Shown: in pieces, positions 45,081 to 55,107 of the stretch
Layout: each line of letters begins with the position of its first letter
Numbering within the stretch: the first letter of the stretch is position 1
Assembly: GCF_002407605.1 (NCBI RefSeq)
Contig: NZ_NXGV01000002.1
Coordinates: 248,001-312,000 of the forward strand
Reading direction: 5' to 3'
DNA from: Marinobacter sp. ANT_B65
GTDB lineage: Bacteria > Pseudomonadota > Gammaproteobacteria > Pseudomonadales > Oleiphilaceae
DNA length: 64,000 bases
Notes under the pieces: generated by a model
The model's database searches: none
What the model saw: only the letters and a program-made list of their open reading frames with translations
Told to the model about the DNA's origin: nothing
Program-made: the position numbers and the translations under genes

Positions 45081-46016
45081 TCAGCGTAGCTCCTGTCCGG
45101 GTAAGAGCAGTTGTTTGCCGCCATTAATCAGGTCGTTAACGGTCTGGGCGCGGGACCCCGGCAACTGCAGCCGGATGATGCGCAGAATGCCTTTGCCGCA
45201 GGCAATATCTATACCTTCCCGTTCCCTGCGTATCACTGTGCCTGCCGGTTTCTGGCTTTGCTCTTCGGTAGCTCTGGCCTCGTGAATCCGCAGACGTTGG
45301 TCTTCCAGATCTGTGTAAGTACCCGGCCAGGGGTTGAAGGCGCGCACCAGGCGTTCTATGGCCAAAGCATCCTGTGACCAGTCAATGTGACCTTCTTCTT
45401 TAGAAAGCTTGTGGGCGTAGCTTGCATCCTCATCATTCTGGATTTCACCCTCAAGTTCGCCGCTCTCCAGCCGCTTCAACGCTTCAATAATGGCGGCACC
45501 GCCCAGTTCTGCGAGGCGGTCGTGAAGACTGCCGCCGGTATCGGATGCTTCAATAGCCGTTCGGGATTTCAGCAACATGGCGCCGGTATCCAGGCCTTTG
45601 TCCATCTGCATGATGGTGATGCCGGTCTCCTTGTCACCCGCTGCAATGGCACGCTGAATAGGCGCTGCGCCACGCCAGCGGGGCAGAAGAGATGCGTGAA
45701 TGTTGAGACAGCCGTGGGTGGGGGTTTTCAGTACTGGTTCCGGCAGAATCAGTCCATAGGCGGCAACGATCATCACATCCGGACGGAGATTGGCCAGCTC
45801 CTGCCGGGCTTCCGGAGATTTCAGGTTTTCCGGCTGAAAAACCGGGATTTCATTGTCCAGAGCAACCTGTTTGACCGGGCTGGGCTGGAGTTTTCGGCCG
45901 CGGCCCGCGGGTCGGTCTGGCTGGGAGTATACGCCCACAACTGTGTGGTGGGTGCCCAGTATTGCTCTCAGGGCGCTTGCTGCGAAATCCGGAGTGCCGG
46001 CAAAAACGAGTCGCAC
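45081..46016 (-). CDS. fmt: Methionyl-tRNA formyltransferase
   Basis: Fmt formylates Met-tRNA(fMet) with 10-formyl-tetrahydrofolate. The 311-residue protein shows FAGTPDFAASALRAIL at the N-terminus. The folate-site segment NIHASLLPRWRGAAPIQRAI carries the catalytic Asn-His, with Asp in MDKGLDTGAMLL, and a C-terminal OB-like tRNA-binding domain follows. It lies downstream of def, with a 95-nt gap holding a hairpin, and is followed one nucleotide later by rsmB. Confidence 0.97.
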   Translation of the reverse strand: MRLVFAGTPDFAASALRAILGTHHTVVGVYSQPDRPAGRGRKLQPSPVKQVALDNEIPVFQPENLKSPEARQELANLRPDVMIVAAYGLILPEPVLKTPTHGCLNIHASLLPRWRGAAPIQRAIAAGDKETGITIMQMDKGLDTGAMLLKSRTAIEASDTGGSLHDRLAELGGAAIIEALKRLESGELEGEIQNDEDASYAHKLSKEEGHIDWSQDALAIERLVRAFNPWPGTYTDLEDQRLRIHEARATEEQSQKPAGTVIRREREGIDIACGKGILRIIRLQLPGSRAQTVNDLINGGKQLLLPGQELR

Positions 46017-46044
46017 GGTGTTGAGTCTCTGTTTCGTTGAATAC

Positions 46045-46068
46045 GAAAAGACCGGGCCAGGGCCCGGT
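46045..46068 (-). terminator. Hairpin between def and fmt
   Basis: A perfect 8-bp GC-rich stem (46051-46058 with 46061-46068) has a 2-nt core loop (effectively larger), followed on the minus strand by TCTTTTC. It may partly terminate or process the def-fmt transcript. The T-run is imperfect. Confidence 0.5.
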
Positions 46069-46111
46069 CCGATACTTTCTACAAAATCCTCATGCGCTTT
46101 TCAGCCAATAT

Positions 46112-46615
46112 TCACGCACTTTGCTTGTGAAGCTTTTCCAGCTTCTTGCGAATGCGGTTGCGCTTGAGGGTGCTCAGGTAGTCTACAAACAGTTTGCCGT
46201 TCAGGTGGTCCATTTCGTGCTGGATACAGACCGCCAGAAGCCCGCGGGCCTCCAGTTCAAACGGTTCACCGTCGCGCCCCATAGCCCGGACAATACAATG
46301 CTCTACACGCTCGACGTCTTCATAAAAGCCAGGAACTGAAAGACAACCTTCCTGCATGGCTTCACGATCACCCTCCAGGACTTCCACTTGGGGGTTGATG
46401 AATACCCGTGGCTCACTTTTGTCCTCGGACAGGTCCATAACGACGATCTGCTTGTGGACGTCTACCTGTGTGGCCGCCAGACCAATGCCGGGCGCATCGT
46501 ACATGGTCTCGAACATGTCGTCGATCAGCTTGAGATCTGCGTCTGTCAGTTTATCAACCGGCTTGGCGATGGTGCGCAGACGGGGATCCGGATATTCGAG
46601 TATTTCTAGTATCAT
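46112..46615 (-). CDS. def: Peptide deformylase
   Basis: Def is the metalloenzyme that removes the N-formyl group from new proteins. The 167-residue protein has the three family motifs: [16 protein letters not shown] (metal Cys) and [11 protein letters not shown] (HExxH metal site). First gene of def-fmt-rsmB-trkA, divergent from the LysM gene across a 420-nt gap, as in many gammaproteobacteria. Confidence 0.98.
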   Translation of the reverse strand: MILEILEYPDPRLRTIAKPVDKLTDADLKLIDDMFETMYDAPGIGLAATQVDVHKQIVVMDLSEDKSEPRVFINPQVEVLEGDREAMQEGCLSVPGFYEDVERVEHCIVRAMGRDGEPFELEARGLLAVCIQHEMDHLNGKLFVDYLSTLKRNRIRKKLEKLHKQSA

Positions 46616-47035
46616 AATGCTCGTACTTTTGGCCTGTATGACGAATGTCAGGAATTATGGCTGACACTCTGTATAACTGGTGTATTACTGATAGCCTTGC
46701 CTGACTTTTAACGTTGTCTTTTGTAACTGTGTGAAAACGATCTCTGAAATGCGACAGCGTACTGCGCAAATTGTTCCTTTCACATTAATATATGCAACGT
46801 CTCGGCTGTGCCTGTGCATTATCCAACAATTTGTCGATTGAGTACAAACTGATCAGGCAATAGTTAAAATCTTTTGTAAATGGCATAGAATTTACTGGAA
46901 GAACAAAAGATAACATCACAATTTGCGAGACTTCTTCTATAGTAACTGGCATAACAACGGAATAAGCTGCAGGCAACTGGCTGCACCCTTTACCGGAACT
47001 CACAGAATCAAGGCACGCGATCAAGGACTTAGACA
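46616..47035. other. 420-nt divergent intergenic region def / LysM gene
   Basis: This AT-rich region must hold the promoters of both operons. A small inverted repeat TGTCAG-N9-CTGACA lies at 46646-46666. A minus-strand CATAAT (inside that repeat) could be a -10 for def, but its -35 is poor. I could not place a convincing promoter for the LysM gene. The minus-strand 83-codon open frame covering 46785-47036 lacks a ribosome-binding site and is not called. Confidence 0.5.
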
Positions 47036-48055
47036 ATGAGGAAACTGCTGTACGCTCTGGCGGCCACTACGCTGCTATTAACCTCCTGGGCTCACGCTGC
47101 ACCAGAACTGCGGTCTGATCATCCTGAGCGTTACACTGTTGTGAAGGGTGATACTCTTTGGGATATTTCAGGGCGATTTCTGAGTAACCCATGGTATTGG
47201 CCGGAAATCTGGCACGTTAACCCACAGGTTGCCAACCCTCACCTGATATACCCGGGTGACCGTCTTGCCCTGGTGTATATCGATGGAAAGCCACGTATCA
47301 CCAAGGTGGCGTCCAGTAATGGTGTTGTAAAGCTTTCGCCGCAGGTACGCTCCGAGCGGATTGACACCCCCATTCCTGCAATTCCGCTGGATGCTATCAG
47401 CAGCTTTCTGACGGATACGCGCATTGTAAGCCCCGAGCTGATCGACAATGCTCCATATGTACTTGAAGGTGCTGATGGTCGTATTGTTAACGGAGCCGGT
47501 GACCGGGTTTATGCCCGAGGCGAAAAACCTGCAGATAAAGTGGGCGTGTTCCGTCGCAGTACGGAATTTGTCGATCCGGATACCGGAGAGTTTCTTGGCC
47601 TGGAGGCGCGCAGTATAGCCAGAGGCGATGTGACTGCAGAAACCGGTGATGTTCTGACTGTTGATCTCACCCGCTCCAGCGAGGAAGTGCGTGTTGGTGA
47701 CCGGTTGCTGGTCAATGAAGACCGCCGTCTGACAACCAATTTTGTACCTAGCTCACCCGGCCAGGAAATCGAAGGGAAAATGATCTCCGTAGATGGCGGA
47801 GTTACCCAGATTGGCCAGTACGATGTGGTCGCCATCAACCGGGGTAGCCGGGAAGGACTGGAAGCCGGCAACGTAATGGCTGTTTTCAAAACCGGGAATA
47901 TGGCGCGCGATCCGGTCACCAACGAGACTGTTGAGCTGCCCTCTGAACGGGCGGGTTTGCTGATGGTCTTCCAGGTTTATGAAAAAATGAGCTATGGACT
48001 GATTCTGCATACGACCCGCGTTCTGGCTGTAGGCGACAAGGTTACCAATCCCTGA
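47036..48055 (+). CDS. Exported LysM-domain peptidoglycan-binding protein
   Basis: The 339-residue protein has a signal peptide ending AHA (about residue 22) and one LysM domain (about 32-80; YTVVKGDTLWDISGRFLSNP and NPHLIYPGDRL). A long beta-rich C-terminal region follows, with no enzyme motif. It is the conserved LysM protein found opposite def-fmt in pseudomonads and relatives, probably an envelope factor binding peptidoglycan. A strong terminator follows it, separating it from dprA. Confidence 0.92.
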   Translation: MRKLLYALAATTLLLTSWAHAAPELRSDHPERYTVVKGDTLWDISGRFLSNPWYWPEIWHVNPQVANPHLIYPGDRLALVYIDGKPRITKVASSNGVVKLSPQVRSERIDTPIPAIPLDAISSFLTDTRIVSPELIDNAPYVLEGADGRIVNGAGDRVYARGEKPADKVGVFRRSTEFVDPDTGEFLGLEARSIARGDVTAETGDVLTVDLTRSSEEVRVGDRLLVNEDRRLTTNFVPSSPGQEIEGKMISVDGGVTQIGQYDVVAINRGSREGLEAGNVMAVFKTGNMARDPVTNETVELPSERAGLLMVFQVYEKMSYGLILHTTRVLAVGDKVTNP

Positions 48056-48074
48056 TTCCATAGTCGGTTAACCA

Positions 48075-48105
48075 AAAGCCGGGCCAGGAAGGCCCGGCTT
48101 TGTTG
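48075..48105 (+). terminator. Rho-independent terminator after the LysM gene
   Basis: An 11-bp stem (48075-48085 with 48091-48101) with a 5-nt loop is followed by TTTGTTGTTT. It ends 18 nt before the dprA start, so dprA may depend on read-through or its own promoter. Confidence 0.82.
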
Positions 48106-48122
48106 TTTCCAAGGATGATGCT

Positions 48123-49283
48123 GTGTTTTCTTCCCCCTCCTCCCAATGGTTATTTCTGACCTGTCTGCCCAAATTTGGTCGTGCCCGCCGACGGGCCATG
48201 CTTGCAACACTCCCTGATCTGACGGACCTTCTCACGAGAAACCCCGCGACACTCCGTGCGCTTGGCCTGCCTGCTGAAACTGTAGCGGCCATTATGGCGT
48301 GGCAGCAACAGGATGAGGCCAACAGCGCCGTTAATGCAGCCCGACAGACCTTGCTGAGCTGTGAGCGGCATGGCATCGATATAGTGAGCTGGCATCATCC
48401 CGATTATCCGGAAGTCCTGAGGCACATTCATGATGCACCTCTGGTGTTGTATGCCCGGGGAGATACGAGCCTGATGAATCGTGAACAGATAGGGATCATC
48501 GGCAGTCGCAATGCTACGCCCGCAGGTCTGGATCATGCCCGGCGCTTTGCCGCAGAACTGAGCAACCGGAACCTCCTGGTAACCAGTGGCCTGGCGCTTG
48601 GAGTTGATGGCGCGGCCCATTCTGGAGCACTGGATGCCGGGCATCCCACAATCGCCGTTATTGGCTGCGGGCTTGATCGAATATACCCGAATCAGCATCG
48701 CCGGCTTGGCGAACGGATTATCGGGAAGGGATTGGTGGTCTCCGAATATCCGCCGGGAACACCGGCAAGAGCCGCTCACTTTCCACAGCGTAACCGTATT
48801 ATCAGCGGCCTGAGCCGGGGCATACTGGTGGTCGAAGCGGGTCTGAAAAGTGGTTCGCTGATCACCGCCCGTATGGCTCTGGAACAGGGACGTGAGGTTT
48901 TTGCCATCCCCGGGTCCATTCACAGTCCGGTGGCGCGCGGTTGCCACCATCTGATCAAGCAGGGTGCCAGGCTCGTAGATCAGGTGGACGATATTATGGA
49001 AGAGCTGGGTGCTTCCTGGTCTTTTCCTGTGAATGGGGCCAGACCAGAGTTGTCCACAGCACAACCTGAAGGTGCTCGCCAGTCGGACAGTACCAGTGCA
49101 CTGGCCGCTCTGGACTGCCGGGAAATCGCGGTGTTTGAGGCATTAGGGTATGATCCCCAGTCAACCGATGCACTGTGTTCAGCAACTGGCCTTCCGGCCG
49201 ATCAGCTTGTCCAGTCTCTTCTGCTTCTCGAGCTTGAAGGGCTGGTGAGTTCTGCTCCCGGAGGGTATCAGAAAATCGCCTGA
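48123..49283 (+). CDS. dprA: DNA-processing protein DprA
   Basis: DprA loads RecA on incoming single-stranded DNA in natural transformation. The 386-residue protein has an N-terminal helical SAM-like part (about 1-75), then the Rossmann-like core with IGIIGSRNATPAGLDHARRF and VTSGLALGVDGAAHSGAL, FPQRNRIISGLSRGILVVEA and GSLITARMALEQGREVFAIP. A C-terminal winged-helix segment (about 320-380; ALDCREIAVFEALGYD) completes it. The start is GTG 48123 with AAGGA 7 nt upstream. Followed by tsaC, as in many gammaproteobacteria. Confidence 0.96.
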   Translation: MFSSPSSQWLFLTCLPKFGRARRRAMLATLPDLTDLLTRNPATLRALGLPAETVAAIMAWQQQDEANSAVNAARQTLLSCERHGIDIVSWHHPDYPEVLRHIHDAPLVLYARGDTSLMNREQIGIIGSRNATPAGLDHARRFAAELSNRNLLVTSGLALGVDGAAHSGALDAGHPTIAVIGCGLDRIYPNQHRRLGERIIGKGLVVSEYPPGTPARAAHFPQRNRIISGLSRGILVVEAGLKSGSLITARMALEQGREVFAIPGSIHSPVARGCHHLIKQGARLVDQVDDIMEELGASWSFPVNGARPELSTAQPEGARQSDSTSALAALDCREIAVFEALGYDPQSTDALCSATGLPADQLVQSLLLLELEGLVSSAPGGYQKIA

Positions 49284-49327
49284 GCCCTGTGTGATGATTA
49301 ACCTGTTTCTGGTTTGACGACATCAAC

Positions 49328-50847
<1,520 letters not shown>

Positions 50848-50850
50848 GTC

Positions 50851-51678
50851 ATGAGTAATGAGCTTTATGCGGTCATGGGTAACCCTGTAGCCCACAGCAA
50901 GTCACCGAGAATCCATAGTCTGTTCGCTGGCCAGACCGGTGAACCCGTGGAATACACAGCGATTCAGGCACCTCTCGATGGATTCGCGGAAGCGGTCCGC
51001 CAGTTTTTTGAGAGCGGAGGCAAGGGCTTGAACGTAACAGTACCCTTCAAGGAACAGGCCTGGGAGTTGGCGGAATGCCGGGCTGCAAGGGCTGAAAAAG
51101 CCGGTGCCGCCAATACCTTGTATCGCAACGGGACCGGACAACTGGTTGCGGACAACACCGACGGCTACGGACTGGTACGTGATCTTGTGGCTAATCATGG
51201 TGTTCAGCTCAAAGGTGCCAGGATACTGGTTCTGGGAGCTGGCGGCGCTGTACGTGGCGTTCTGGGCCCTTTGCTTGAACAACACCCCGCCAGCCTGACC
51301 CTCGCAAACCGTACGGTTGCGAAAGCCGAAACACTGGCTAAGCTGTTTGCCGATGAGGCCGGGGCTGCAACTATGAGCGCCTGCGGCTTCAAAGAGCCGG
51401 GTCAGCTATTCGATGTCATTATTAACGGCACCAGTGCAAGCCTGCAGGGAGACCTGCCGCCTCTTGATTCGAATGTGATCGGTGCCGACACTGTTGTTTA
51501 TGACATGATGTATTCTTTACAGACCACCACGTTTAACCAGTGGGCTCAGGATAAGGGAGCCAGCCGGGTATTTGATGGTCTGGGCATGCTGGTTGAACAG
51601 GCTGCAGAATCGTTCAGGGTGTGGCGGGGAGTGCTCCCGGAAACGGCGCCGGTGATCAAGGCGCTTCGTAACGACTGA
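50851..51678 (+). CDS. aroE: Shikimate dehydrogenase
   Basis: AroE reduces 3-dehydroshikimate to shikimate with NADPH. The 275-residue protein shows VMGNPVAHSKSPRIHSLFAG (substrate Ser-Ser), LNVTVPFKEQAWELA (catalytic Lys), ADNTDGYGLVRDL (catalytic Asp), the Rossmann GAGGAVRGVL and NRTVAKAETLAK for NADP. It starts 3 nt after the hemF stop with AGGAG upstream. Confidence 0.98.
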   Translation: MSNELYAVMGNPVAHSKSPRIHSLFAGQTGEPVEYTAIQAPLDGFAEAVRQFFESGGKGLNVTVPFKEQAWELAECRAARAEKAGAANTLYRNGTGQLVADNTDGYGLVRDLVANHGVQLKGARILVLGAGGAVRGVLGPLLEQHPASLTLANRTVAKAETLAKLFADEAGAATMSACGFKEPGQLFDVIINGTSASLQGDLPPLDSNVIGADTVVYDMMYSLQTTTFNQWAQDKGASRVFDGLGMLVEQAAESFRVWRGVLPETAPVIKALRND

Positions 51679-51730
51679 AAGGGTGTGCCCACCGGGTTAC
51701 CCTCAGAGACATAATCCGTAAGGGCTATAC

Positions 51731-52504
51731 ATGGATATTCTTACCCTCGTAGGGCTTGTCGCCGGTATTCTGATTGTCATTCTGGCAATGCTGGCAAATG
51801 CCTCGCTTCTGACTTTTCTCAATCTGCCGGGGCTGGCCATTGTTATCGGTGGCACCTTTGCGGTTACGCTCATAAAGTTTCGTATGTCCTCGGTTATGAG
51901 CGCCTTTCGCCTCGCTATGAGCGCTGCATTTACCGATAAGGTTGACCGGCCTGCAGCTTTGATCCGTGAGGCGGGGGCACTGGCTCTGGTTGTGCGCAAG
52001 GAAGGTATTCTGGGCCTGGAAAACCACAAGACCGGCAATGAATTTTTTCGAAAAGCCATCAGCCTGTGTGTGGATGGCCACCCGCCTGAACTGGTGGAGG
52101 AAGCGCTGGCCCAGGAATCCCAGCAGACGGCAGAGCGTTACGAAGTGGCCGAGCGCGTTTTTCGGGGTATCGGCGAATCCGCGCCGGCTATCGGAATGCT
52201 GGGCACTCTGGTTGGTCTCGTGCAGATGCTCAATTCACTGGATGACCCCTCGTCCATTGGTCCGGCAATGGCTGTTGCTCTGCTGACCACACTCTATGGC
52301 GCTTTCATCGCCCAGTTGATTGCCCTGCCGCTGGCGGACAAGCTTCAGCTCAAGGCAGAAGATGAAAGCCGCAACCAGGTTCTGATTATTACCTCTATCC
52401 GCAATATCATGCGTGGCGAAAACCCCCGGGTGATGACTGAACTGCTCTCCTCGTTTCTGACGCCGGATCAGCGCACAGGGCTCACGCCAGAGCGGGAGGC
52501 TTGA
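51731..52504 (+). CDS. pomA: Flagellar motor stator protein PomA (MotA family)
   Basis: The 257-residue membrane protein has four transmembrane helices: about 5-25, 30-48, 150-170 and 180-205. Cytoplasmic loop 2-3 contains conserved charged residues for rotor contact. The pore helix pair reads RGIGESAPAIGMLGTLVGLV and AMAVALLTTLYGAFIAQLI. The compact 257-residue form, with LNLPGLAIVIGGTFAVTLI and no extended C-terminus, is of the sodium-type PomA rather than the E. coli proton-type MotA, which fits a marine organism (ion choice is inference). Four nt separate it from pomB. Confidence 0.92.
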   Translation: MDILTLVGLVAGILIVILAMLANASLLTFLNLPGLAIVIGGTFAVTLIKFRMSSVMSAFRLAMSAAFTDKVDRPAALIREAGALALVVRKEGILGLENHKTGNEFFRKAISLCVDGHPPELVEEALAQESQQTAERYEVAERVFRGIGESAPAIGMLGTLVGLVQMLNSLDDPSSIGPAMAVALLTTLYGAFIAQLIALPLADKLQLKAEDESRNQVLIITSIRNIMRGENPRVMTELLSSFLTPDQRTGLTPEREA

Positions 52505-52508
52505 AGTT

Positions 52509-53342
52509 TTGCCGCAGATCCGGAAAAACAGTAAACCCAGGCCGAAAAACCAGACACCTGCATGGATCGTTACCTTTGCTGATCTTGCCACGCTGCTGTT
52601 GACGTTTTTTATTCTGCTACTGTCTTTTGCGGAAATGGATATTGAAAAGTACAAGGCGATGGCCAATTCCATGTCTGTTGCGTTCGGTTCTGCCAATGTT
52701 CTGGATGATGATATCGGCGGGTCGCCGATAACCCTGGTGGAGTCAGATACCGTCTCACTGCCAGAGCCCACAGAAACACAATCGCCGGACCCGGAATTCA
52801 TTGATGAGCGGGCGCCAGAATCCGCAGCTACTGTTATTTCCGGCGGGGTTTTAGATCTGGCCAGCAGAATGATTGGTGAACTGGAAAGCGAAGTGGCGTC
52901 CGGGGCATTGAGTGTGAATTATGATAAAAACAAAGTGGTTATCCGGTTCTCGGAGGAGGCTACTTTCCGCTCCGGAGAGGCGGCTATCAAGCCCGAGATG
53001 ATCCCCATCATAGAGCGGGTGGTTGGCGTGCTGGCAGGTTGTACCGGAGATGTTCTGGTTTCCGGTTACACTGATGACCGCCCTATCTCCAGTAGCCGCT
53101 ACCGCTCAAACTGGGATCTTTCCGCTGCTCGTGCAGTATCCGTAGTGCATGAGCTTGTCATGAGTCAGCAGGTACCTGCTGATCGCGTAGTCGCCGCTGG
53201 CCGTGCGGAAACCAACCCTCTTGCTCCTAACGATACGGCAGAAAACCGTGCTTTGAACCGCAGGGTAGAAATTGCGATTCGTGACCCTAAATGTGATGAA
53301 TCCATTTCAACCAGCGACCTGCCGATAGAAATCCTGCCCTGA
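52509..53342 (+). CDS. pomB: Flagellar motor stator protein PomB (MotB family, OmpA-like C-terminus)
   Basis: The 277-residue partner of PomA has one membrane helix with the ion-binding Asp25 in TFADLATLLLTFFILLLSF, and a plug/linker. A C-terminal OmpA-like peptidoglycan-binding domain (about 130-260) contains VLVSGYTDDRPISSSRYRSN and ENRALNRRVEIAI. The start is TTG 52509, with GGGAGG about 8 nt upstream; there is no ATG option that keeps the N-terminal basic segment. Together with PomA it forms the torque-generating ion channel. Confidence 0.92.
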   Translation: MPQIRKNSKPRPKNQTPAWIVTFADLATLLLTFFILLLSFAEMDIEKYKAMANSMSVAFGSANVLDDDIGGSPITLVESDTVSLPEPTETQSPDPEFIDERAPESAATVISGGVLDLASRMIGELESEVASGALSVNYDKNKVVIRFSEEATFRSGEAAIKPEMIPIIERVVGVLAGCTGDVLVSGYTDDRPISSSRYRSNWDLSAARAVSVVHELVMSQQVPADRVVAAGRAETNPLAPNDTAENRALNRRVEIAIRDPKCDESISTSDLPIEILP

Positions 53343-53373
53343 GCGCGAATAAACAAATAGTGAGAGAGTGAAT

Positions 53374-53691
53374 ATGAGTGGACCAGACAAACCTAAAGTT
53401 ATTGGTGAAGAGTGGAGCGATGAGCGTGTAAAGAGCTTTCTGGATGCCGGAAGCGCTGACGGGGGGGAGTTCTCAGACTACACCTCATTGCTGAAGGCGT
53501 ACCAGGCAATGAGAGCGGAAGATTTCGAGCGGTTTACAGGCTTTTTTGTGGCAGCCGGCCGCAACCTGAATGCCGTTAATGAGAATGGCGAAAACCTGCT
53601 TGATCTTGTCTCACAGCACCGTAAGGGCAAAGACTATGCTCGCGCGCTGGAAGCGGCGGGTGCGAAAAGAAGTGCTGCAGCCGGGAGCTGA
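53374..53691 (+). CDS. PA4642-family protein
   Basis: The 105-residue acidic soluble protein (MSGPDKPKVIGEEWSDERVK, then FSDYTSLLKAYQAMRAEDFERF and NLNAVNENGENLLDLVSQHR) matches the PA4642-type conserved protein of pseudomonads and relatives. Its function is unknown; the repeated-helix look of its C-terminal half recalls a single ankyrin-like unit. I choose ATG 53374 (GAGAGAG upstream); an in-frame GTG exists at 53368. It follows pomB by 31 nt on the same strand. The stop codon lies inside a long hairpin. Confidence 0.85.
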   Translation: MSGPDKPKVIGEEWSDERVKSFLDAGSADGGEFSDYTSLLKAYQAMRAEDFERFTGFFVAAGRNLNAVNENGENLLDLVSQHRKGKDYARALEAAGAKRSAAAGS

Positions 53692-53711
53692 TTCCCGGTT
53701 ACAGCACTTCT
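53668..53711. terminator. Long hairpin spanning the stop of the PA4642-family gene
   Basis: The outer stem 53668-53677 pairs with 53702-53711 (10 bp), and the inner stem 53681-53686 pairs with 53693-53698 (6 bp). The stop codon (53689-53691) sits in the apical loop. There is no T-run. It lies between convergent genes (PA4642-like and hsp20) and could serve as a bidirectional transcript end or stabiliser. Confidence 0.55.
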
Positions 53712-53730
53712 CAGACAAGAGCGAAGAGAG

Positions 53731-54180
53731 TTACTCGACGTCTACCTGAATGGCTTTAGGCTCCTTCGGTTCCGCCTTCTGCAGAGTCAGAGTCAATAAA
53801 CCATCCTTGAAACTGGCTTTCACACTGTTTTCGTCAACATTGTCCGGCAGTGTGAAGCGCCGCATGAAGCTGCCATAGTAGCGTTCAATCCGGTGCAGCT
53901 TTTTGTCCCGGGATTCCTCTTCGTGCTTGCGTTCACCCTCAATGGAGAGCACGCCGTCTTGCACGGTTACCTTCACGTCTTTTTTGTCCATACCTGGCAG
54001 CTCCGCCTCAATGGTGAAGGCCTGGTCCGTTTCCTTGATGTCGACGGCCGGAGCCCAGTCACTGCGACTGAAAAGGTCTTTGCTGTCGCCGCCGGTGCGT
54101 GATGTGCCAAGTATCCGATTATAACGACCCATCAAGTCTTCGAGCTCATTGATGGGGTTCCAGCGGGTAAGATTGTTCAT
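53731..54180 (-). CDS. Small heat-shock protein (Hsp20/alpha-crystallin family)
   Basis: The 149-residue holdase chaperone has the alpha-crystallin domain (about 42-135), with DWAPAVDIKETDQAFTIEAE, LPGMDKKDVKV and GVLSIEGERKHEEE. The FMRRFTLPDNVDENSVKA and DGLLTLTLQKAEPKEPK segments end the domain. The N-terminal MNNLTRWNPINELEDLMGRY is typical of the class A IbpA-unlike bacterial Hsp20 group. The start is supported by GGGGGT 7 nt upstream. A heat-shock sigma-32-like -35 lies about 140 nt upstream. Confidence 0.95.
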   Translation of the reverse strand: MNNLTRWNPINELEDLMGRYNRILGTSRTGGDSKDLFSRSDWAPAVDIKETDQAFTIEAELPGMDKKDVKVTVQDGVLSIEGERKHEEESRDKKLHRIERYYGSFMRRFTLPDNVDENSVKASFKDGLLTLTLQKAEPKEPKAIQVDVE

Positions 54181-54294
54181 AGGTACTACCCCCTTTATCT
54201 ATACAAACGAATTTGAACAGAATCAGCGCTGTTTCCGGAACTGCTCCGAGCCCTGGTCAGTCGGTCGGGTGTCCGTGAACATCCGCTATTACCG

Positions 54295-54323
54295 AATGTA
54301 TGAACATCGAATAATTTTTCAAG
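54295..54323 (-). promoter_or_regulatory. Candidate sigma-32 promoter for hsp20
   Basis: On the minus strand a perfect CTTGAAA -35 (54317-54323) is followed after 14 nt by CATACAT, a poor match to the CCCCATNT -10. The location upstream of a small heat-shock gene makes it plausible, but the -10 is weak. Confidence 0.4.
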
Positions 54324-54344
54324 CCTTGGCGTTTGCGGTTTGTA

Positions 54345-54884
54345 CTAACCTGCTTCAGCCAGGTATTCGTCCTTTAGTTTCACGTAGTTGGCCGCTGTGT
54401 ACGTGAAAAATGAACGCTCATTATCAGTCAATGGCCGAGCCTTTTTGCATGGCGAGCCGACGTATAGATGCCCGGACTCCAGGGTTTTTCCTGGTGGTAC
54501 CAGACAACCTGCCGCAACGATCACCTCATCCTCCACCACGGCGCCGTCCATAATGATACAGCCCATACCCACCAGCACACGGCTACCAATAGTGCAGCCA
54601 TGCAGTAGCGCTTTGTGCCCTACGGTGACATCGTCTCCGAGAGTGAGAGGGTGACCGCCGGGGTTAAAATCACTGGCGTGGGTAATATGAAGTACGGAGC
54701 CGTCCTGGATGCTGCAACGGTTGCCGATACGGATCCTGTGCATATCGCCCCGCACCACAGTCATCGGCCAGATGGAGCAATCGTCACCGGTTTTAACATC
54801 ACCGATCACCACCGCACTGGCATCCACCAGTGTGCGCTTACCGAAATCTGGCGTGGTACCCTTGTGAGAACGTACATTCGTCAT
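54345..54884 (-). CDS. Gamma-carbonic-anhydrase-family (YrdA-like) protein
   Basis: The 179-residue protein has a left-handed beta-helix of hexapeptide repeats (SAVVIGDVKTGDDCSIWPMT, then IGNRCSIQDGSVLHITHASD). Metal-ligand-type His residues occur in VLHITH and VGHKALLHGC. Homologues (YrdA, PaaY-like) bind zinc; carbonic anhydrase activity is often absent. The frame is open to 55004, but that extension reads through the large palindrome. The family start is MTNVRSHKGT at ATG 54884. It diverges from prlC across that palindrome. Confidence 0.92.
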   Translation of the reverse strand: MTNVRSHKGTTPDFGKRTLVDASAVVIGDVKTGDDCSIWPMTVVRGDMHRIRIGNRCSIQDGSVLHITHASDFNPGGHPLTLGDDVTVGHKALLHGCTIGSRVLVGMGCIIMDGAVVEDEVIVAAGCLVPPGKTLESGHLYVGSPCKKARPLTDNERSFFTYTAANYVKLKDEYLAEAG

Positions 54885-54926
54885 TACATATACTCGATAG
54901 ATGAAATTATTCCCCGGATCTTGGGC

Positions 54927-55031
54927 GTCCGGAGGAAGGGGCTTTCCAAAACACGCCGTAAATACGTCCATGTAGGCTCGGCTCCGCCATCCATGGCTCC
55001 GCACGGTTTTGGAAAGCCCCTTCCTCCGGAC
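54927..55031. repeat. Large palindromic intergenic element (26-bp perfect arms)
   Basis: Bases 54927-54952 and 55006-55031 are perfect inverted copies over 26 bp. The 53-nt centre contains its own partial symmetry (CCATG and GGCTCGGCTCCGCC motifs). No ORF or transposase is associated. The layout resembles the dispersed intergenic palindromes of Marinobacter and related genomes, but copy number cannot be seen here. It sits between the divergent yrdA-like and prlC starts, so it must be transcribed from at least one side or lie upstream of both promoters. Confidence 0.88.
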
Positions 55032-55107
55032 TCCATTCCCGGGAGCCGACAGTCCAGCGTCTATAGTGTCACGCTACTTTACCAACTCATTGCTGAGAAG
55101 GGGATCC

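Noticed and set aside
46785..47036. 83-codon minus-strand open frame in the def/LysM gap
   Set aside because: No ribosome-binding site; it begins on the first base of the LysM gene and fills the expected promoter region. Composition looks random.
54885..55107. N-terminal extensions of the yrdA-like and PrlC proteins
   Set aside because: The extra codons run through the 26-bp palindrome and match no family start; internal ATGs with better start context exist.
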